Assembly: GCA_920105805.1 (NCBI GenBank)
Contig: CAKKTI010000013.1
Span: 1-64,000, forward strand
Origin: Condylostoma magnum
Lineage: Eukaryota; Ciliophora; Heterotrichea; Heterotrichida; Condylostomatidae
Length of the DNA: 64,000 bases
Reading direction: 5' to 3'
Part shown: one piece after another, positions 58,633 through 64,000 of the stretch
How the letters are laid out: each line of letters begins with the position of its first letter
Numbering within the stretch: the first letter of the stretch is position 1
The notes under the pieces: model-generated
Databases searched by the model: none
What the model saw: only the letters and a program-made list of their open reading frames with translations
Told to the model about the DNA's origin: nothing
Program-made: the position numbers and the translations under genes

Positions 58633-61600
58633 TTATTGTAGTGAAGCAATACTAATCATAACTTTTACTAACTACTTAGGATTTTTGAAATCTTCCTTCT
58701 TTGTCTTATATGCCTCTAAAAGAGTAGTATAGTAATCTGAATACTCTTAAGGAAGCAATACACACATATTTCACGAGGATGAGCATGATTGTCCTAGCTA
58801 ATTGATCATTGGATTAAGAATGAAGATGAATACTAGAAATGAAGCTATAGAGTAAAATAGTATAAGGTAGTCTTATCCAATTTTCAGATCATTCAATTAC
58901 TCCCCGAAGTTATTCTATAGATAATTACTTGATATTATCAATCCATCGTAAAGATACTTATTATCTAAATCGCGTATTGTTTGAAATCTTTCCTAATTCA
59001 GTATATTTTAAGCTTCATTAAGTTAGAATATAGGAGCTTATTTTAAATTTTCCAATGTGTCAGAACAAATTGCCATATAGTAATTTAAAGCGCTATGAAG
59101 TCCTGAAGTCATCGTTTTTTTCCCAACATTAAGACAGTTTTCATCACCTCTATAATATTTTCCAACACATGCATTAGACTGTAATAAGTCTATATGCTTT
59201 TGACTAAATATTTAGGTGATTTAGTTATCATTTTAGTCATTTCCAAATGCTATTCTATTTTATACATAATACAGCTCATCTAGGAGATTTTCAATATGGC
59301 TTACAGGATTGCTTAAGTGTTACTTCTCGTATACATAAAATTTATAGGAATGTTGAGTTACGTTTCACAATACTGCTTCAGTTAGCCAAAAATCTAAAGA
59401 TCTAACCAGATGCTGTCTTCTATTTCCTAAGTCTAAGTAATATGCTTCATCTTTCAATATTGTTCCTTATGATTAAAATGTAACAAAATATATAAAGTAG
59501 AAAAATATTATTGAAATACAAATAAATACTGAGAATTTCATCAAAATTGATTTTCTTAGTTATGAGTCATAAGGCAAAAAGTTTCTTTATATTTATTCTT
59601 TAGGTTTTTCTTATGTTGTGTTTGCATCTTTCTTTGTAATATTTTCTTATACTGATTCATCATATTGATAGCTCAGAGAATCATTATTTTATTCATTAAA
59701 TAGTCTGATTCTTTCTATTTGATTGTTTTACATTATTCTAATAACGAATGGAGGAACCTCAGAGAAAATAGTTCAAAGTAGCTTAAGGGATTAGTCTAGT
59801 TTTAGAATTGTTGGTAGTAATGCTAAAGAGATACACATTGTTAATATAATAAAACAAGTGACTATAAGTAATATCGCTGTTATTTACTCTTCTAGTATAA
59901 TATTGTATTACTTAGTCTCATAGAATCGGCGAGTATCGTTTATGTAGCTTAAAATCTCAGAATCACAGTTTCTATAGAGGAAAAATGCACTGGATTCATG
60001 CAAACTTATATTCCTTTACTCTATTGTTATATTTTATGCTTAGTTATAGAAATAAGAGGCAGCCTCAAAAATATTCAGATTCTTTATGGATATTTTGTTA
60101 TTTTGTAGTAAAAATATGTTCACATTTTATTCAAGTAAGTTATAGCCGTCTAAATCTATTATATTAGGCTAATATTCATACAACTCCAAATTTATATCAT
60201 ATATTTGATTGATATCCTCCTGCAGTCATTCCAAATAATCTTACTTGTTTTCTTGAATTATTCCAAAGTCAATTAAATTAATTAGCCTTATATAGAAGCC
60301 AATATTAACAAAGCCTTATTTTAATTAACCGACCTTTTTAAGGTAACTTCCTATTGTCAGGCCTAGTTGTACATGCTGATCAATAATACTAAAGGATACA
60401 ATAGAAATAATCACTGTTAAAATCAAAGACAAAAGGAAAAACAGCTTGAATCTTAATATATACTTCTTTATTAAGACATTTTCATATTAGATCATTTACT
60501 TCATAGCTCTATTAAAAAACTTCAGATTATTAAAACTTGTCACCGATGTAAATGTGCCATTAAACGAGCTTTTATTTATAGATTATTACTTTTAGTCTTC
60601 CTAACTGTAAGAGAAATCGTCAAATTCGCTAGAATATACGCCACTTTCCTCCTAGCTTACAGAGTCATCTGATGATTCCTAGCTTTCTTCTTATTCAATA
60701 CAATCTTAAGATTCTGTATTTTCTTTTAAATCTTATTGCAGATGATAGCTAAGTTCATTTTCCATTTGATCAGTTAATGATGAATCGCTTTATGAATAGC
60801 TCTCTGAGCTATATGACTCCGAACTTAAATCAAAGCTATCTGATTAAAGAATAGTATTTGATGAATTATCATACACTTCTAATTTCAAAGTTGATTCATC
60901 CATAGTATATTTTATTTTACTTAATTAATTAATCGGCATGCTTAAATTATTCGGATCTGAGCTTTAAGGAGATATATCAAAAGGTATTATAATTGGTTTT
61001 ATTGCTTTATTTTGCGATGATGATTACAGTGTTTGAATTTGATGAGAGTTGACGGATAATAGATCATTTTATTAGTTGCATAAGGTTTTCTTGTATAGTA
61101 AAGATTAGTCTTATATTTATTCCTCGTCTAATTCAATTATTTTAGGTTTTAGCAATCAGCAGGATACTTACCCCATTTAGTATCTTTAGAGCTTTAGATT
61201 TATTTACTTATCACTAATTATTTATTCATACCCTTCCTTTTATAGTAATAAAGGTTTGATAGAGTCAAAATTTTGTATAATTGATCGAACATTGCTTTAA
61301 ATCAAATATTATTTCGGCTGGCAAAAGATCATTTAGCACTTCTAAGTAAAGCAAGTTATTATCAACTCATCATTCAATATCATTAACTCTCTGCTAGACT
61401 TAGTTGATTTAATTCCTGCTAGAAAGTAAGGATGTTTACCGTTGTTTGGTATAATCTTTACCAAGCTTTTGCACTATATGACATAATGATCCTTGTCTAA
61501 GTAAAATGTAGTCATGTTTTATTAGTCCACCACTGTAAATTTAACTCCTTGGAATACTCGCTATAAATACATGTCATGATTATTCACAAATGGTTCGGGT

Positions 61601-63555
61601 ATAAGCAGATTTACTGATCTTCCTATTATTTGAATAGATTAATAGCCTGTCATTAGTAAGAAGGACTCATTAACATTGAGAATTTCACCTATTCTTGACT
61701 CCTCAGCAGAGACTTTTATTATACTGATGTCTTTATCAAAGAAAGATAATGACTCATTTAAAGTGCCATAGTTTAGGGTATTTATTGCTCTTTATTGATA
61801 TTCTCTATATTATTACGCCTTTTACTGTAATTTATTGGCCATTTCTGCAAAATTATTCAGGTTATTTAAAAACGAACTTAAATCTTGTATTGAATCTGGA
61901 TTCTTTGGATTGATTTTTTCTAACTTTTTGTATTCTTTAATTGTTTATTCCACTTTTAAATTAATCAGACTTGAAATTTTTACTAGTTTTTATACATTAG
62001 GAGCGGTTTTATTCAATTACTGCCAAAAGGTGTATATAAGATTAGCAGATTTGTAATCACTTTCATTAGCTCTTTCCTTAAGCTTTTGAAACTTCTCGAA
62101 ATCATATGCATCATCTTTCATATAAGCTTTATAATAAGACTCTGCACAAATTCGTAATTGAAATAATTGATACTACACGTCAATCCTATTGGCACAATTA
62201 AAGCCTTTGTAGCATTGAAACAAAGAAATGGCATAGTTCTTTAATACATGAAGAGAAACCTTTGAATAGAATAGGTAAAGCCGAGCATTATCAGGAAAGG
62301 TTGCAACAGCATGCTTATATAACTCCTTTAAGCTTGAAGCCATTTCAGTTTTTATCACACTATATTCCATGCCTACTTGATTCTTAGATTTGCTTTACTA
62401 ACTTGAGCATTTTAAATGATTCAGTTTTTAGCAGATAAATCTTGCTTTTAGCTCAAATAAATACGGTTAATCAATCTTTTTTAGTTTAAGCTATTGCATG
62501 TATGTAATCCTTCTTTCTATTAACAATAAGCTACAATGACCTAAGCAATAAGTAAGGAAAAAGAACAGAATAGTAGTAGCTTCATTGTTATCATCTGATT
62601 CATCTAGTATTATATTAAATATCATTACGATGACTAAAGATAATTCAGTTGAATGATGTAAAGTGAAGACTTTCAAGATAGATAGGTCAAAGTAAGGAAA
62701 TCTTAAAATGTTTATAGCTAATAGTACTCCATTAAATATTCCTATTAAAACAAGGGAAATACTATACAAATTTTACTGGCTAAAAAAAGTACTTAAAAAG
62801 CACATTAAGAAGTAGTCCAATAGTGTTATAAATCTTATTCAAGAATTAGGCTTAGATGTTATTCCTCCACAAATACTACAAGATTTATTGATTAAAAGGG
62901 CACTTAAACTCACAATAATCTAAAATACAATCATTAAGAAGGAATAGCAGATTAAATAAGCAAAGTTGTACTCAGAAATAAAGCAATAGGATAAATCTTG
63001 TATTAAAGCACATTTTAGTTGAATAAGTAAAAAGTTGGTTACAGGAATATAGGCAATACCAGAAAATATAACTAATTATAATTTCAATGCTTTTATTGTG
63101 ACAAAAGAGACTCTTTCATAAGCTTTAATCCCAAAAGTAAAAGCAATACTCATAAAGATTGATTGTAATATTGTGAAAGATAGTAGTAGAATAAAAGTCA
63201 AAGATGCTTCGTAATTTTAGCTAAAGTATTAATCAAATCTAAAGATTCAGCAAATATCTATAAGTCATTTCATGTATGTTTTACTTCAGATTTTCATATT
63301 GCTATACCCTAATTGATAGTAGTCCTCATCTGTTATTAATATAGAAAGGCACTAAATTAATTCTATTGAGACTAATATGTAATATCAAAACACAGAGTTT
63401 ATTATTTTTTCTGAATTTAGTCTGAAGAAGAACTAGAATATAAGAGCCTTTACTTGTTTTAACGAAAACTGCTTACTTTTCTTTACTTTTTCAAATTCTT
63501 CCTAGATTATTTTCCTTTTTTTCACAAATTCAAACTCATTAGAGTACTTTTCCAT
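58633..63555 (-). CDS. tmcB-like multi-pass membrane protein with PAS domain
   Basis: 1,640 residues in one frame from ATG 63555 to a TAA-TAA pair at 58635-58630. The N-terminal about 350 residues hold several transmembrane helices (ELSLVIVMIFNIILDES, TILFFFLTYCLGHCSLLLI). A helical repeat module follows (NARLYLFYSKVSLHVLKNYA, FEKFQKLKERANES), typical of tmcB-like proteins. A PAS domain comes next (IGEILNVNESFLLMTGYQSI, then LIPEPFVNNHDMYLQRVF) near residues 600-680, then an acidic Ser-rich linker. The C-terminal third has about four transmembrane helices flanking extracellular loops. This family is greatly expanded in ciliates and is thought to be sensory; the ligand is unknown. Related in its helical module to the receptor at 5837. 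Confidence 0.85.
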
Positions 63556-63762
63556 ATTAAATTAATATTTAGAATAAACTTACATATTATGAAAGAAGCT
63601 GCATATATAGTCTATTGCAATTTCATTAAAATGTACTAATAAGATTTAATCTAATTGTTAAAAATTCACATACTTCTAATTTAACTCTATTTCTATTCAA
63701 ATACTAAAATCAGTGGTATATTTTGATAGACGCCATATTTCCAGAAATGACACTATTATAAA
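63556..63762. promoter_or_regulatory. Divergent promoter interval, 207 bp
   Basis: AT-rich spacer between the tmcB-like gene and the chagasin-like gene. No motif is recognised. Confidence 0.35.
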
Positions 63763-64000
63763 ATGAATCTCCTTATCATCAATTTATTGTTCCTATCGGT
63801 ATTATCATTAAAATTCAACATAGATAACCAAGATTCAATACAACTAAGTATTAATGAATCTACATCGATTGAGTTATCATCTAATATTACAACGGGGTAT
63901 TCCTGGACTATAATACCTTCAAATACTCCTTTTATATAAATCGTTGGGAGCTATCAGGGTTAATATATACAAGATCCCAATCCTAATGGTCTACTAGGAG
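63763..64000 (+). CDS. Chagasin-like cysteine-protease inhibitor (I42), cut by window edge
   Basis: The first 79 codons. A signal peptide (MNLLIINLLFLSVLSLKF) is followed by SIQLSINESTSIELSSNITT and then GYSWTIIPSNTPFIQIVG, which matches the chagasin N-P-T-T-G-Y-x-W loop that enters the active site of papain-type proteases. Family members block cathepsin-like cysteine proteases. The signal peptide suggests lysosomal or secreted action. The second loop (RPW) lies beyond the edge, so the call is on one motif. Confidence 0.68.

Noticed and set aside
1-64000. Standard-code reading, in which nearly every gene would be a pseudogene with many stops
   Set aside because: The in-frame TAA, TAG and TGA fall on conserved Gln and Trp positions in PP2A, TTLL, Spb4 and others, and frames stay intact for thousands of bases.

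Overview
The window reads as macronuclear-type DNA of a heterotrich ciliate with a Condylostoma-like code (translation table 28). TAA and TAG occur inside conserved proteins where glutamine is expected, and TGA occurs where tryptophan is expected. All three also end genes. The clearest case is the PP2A catalytic subunit (15502-16443, minus): an in-frame TAG falls on the invariant Gln after GNHESRQIT, an in-frame TGA falls on the conserved Trp near the C terminus, and a TGA directly follows the canonical TPDYFL tail. The neighbouring M20 peptidase ends at TAG and many other genes end at TAA or at two stop-type codons in a row. Under the standard code almost every gene looks broken into short pieces. 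The base composition is AT-rich, one good 16-nt intron candidate was found, and no telomere repeats are present, so this is an internal piece of a long chromosome. Genus assignment is inference.

Layout. 1-5802: a Prp4-like WD40 protein (cut by the left edge), an acidic claspin-like protein, an LRR protein and a small unknown protein. 5837-10423: a receptor with a periplasmic-binding-protein-like ectodomain, and a small membrane protein. 10507-19013: housekeeping genes (OSCP1, the Spb4/DDX55 helicase, an M20 peptidase, PP2A, a SET methyltransferase) packed with gaps of 5 to a few tens of bases. 19070-25639: a minus-strand head-to-tail array of TTLL, IQ/coiled-coil, PX-membrane and SEL1 genes whose junctions are -8, +6 and +29 nt. 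25837-33843: an EF-hand protein, two coiled-coil proteins, a second TTLL and a convergent unknown gene. 34292-51158: two large cell-surface proteins transcribed divergently (3,490 aa and about 1,495 aa), with a CDC50 flippase subunit and gene relics between them. 51364-53590: a decayed acyl-CoA synthetase and a decayed copy of part of the 5.8-kb receptor. 53865-64000: tRNA-Ala, a membrane protein with the 16-nt intron, a Trf4-type nucleotidyltransferase, 5S rRNA, a PAS-containing tmcB-like membrane protein, and the start of a chagasin-like inhibitor.

Themes. The 18-34 kb block is rich in ciliary and cytoskeletal genes: two tubulin-ligase-like enzymes, EF-hand, IQ and coiled-coil proteins. The 34-51 kb block is rich in surface-protein genes and relics. 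Gene ends are extremely compact: divergent start codons lie as little as 26 bp apart, and same-strand stop and start codons abut or overlap. This fits a genome in which stop codons are recognised by their nearness to the mRNA 3' end, because UTRs must be tiny. No CRISPR array, plasmid origin, DNA transposon or virus-like element was recognised.
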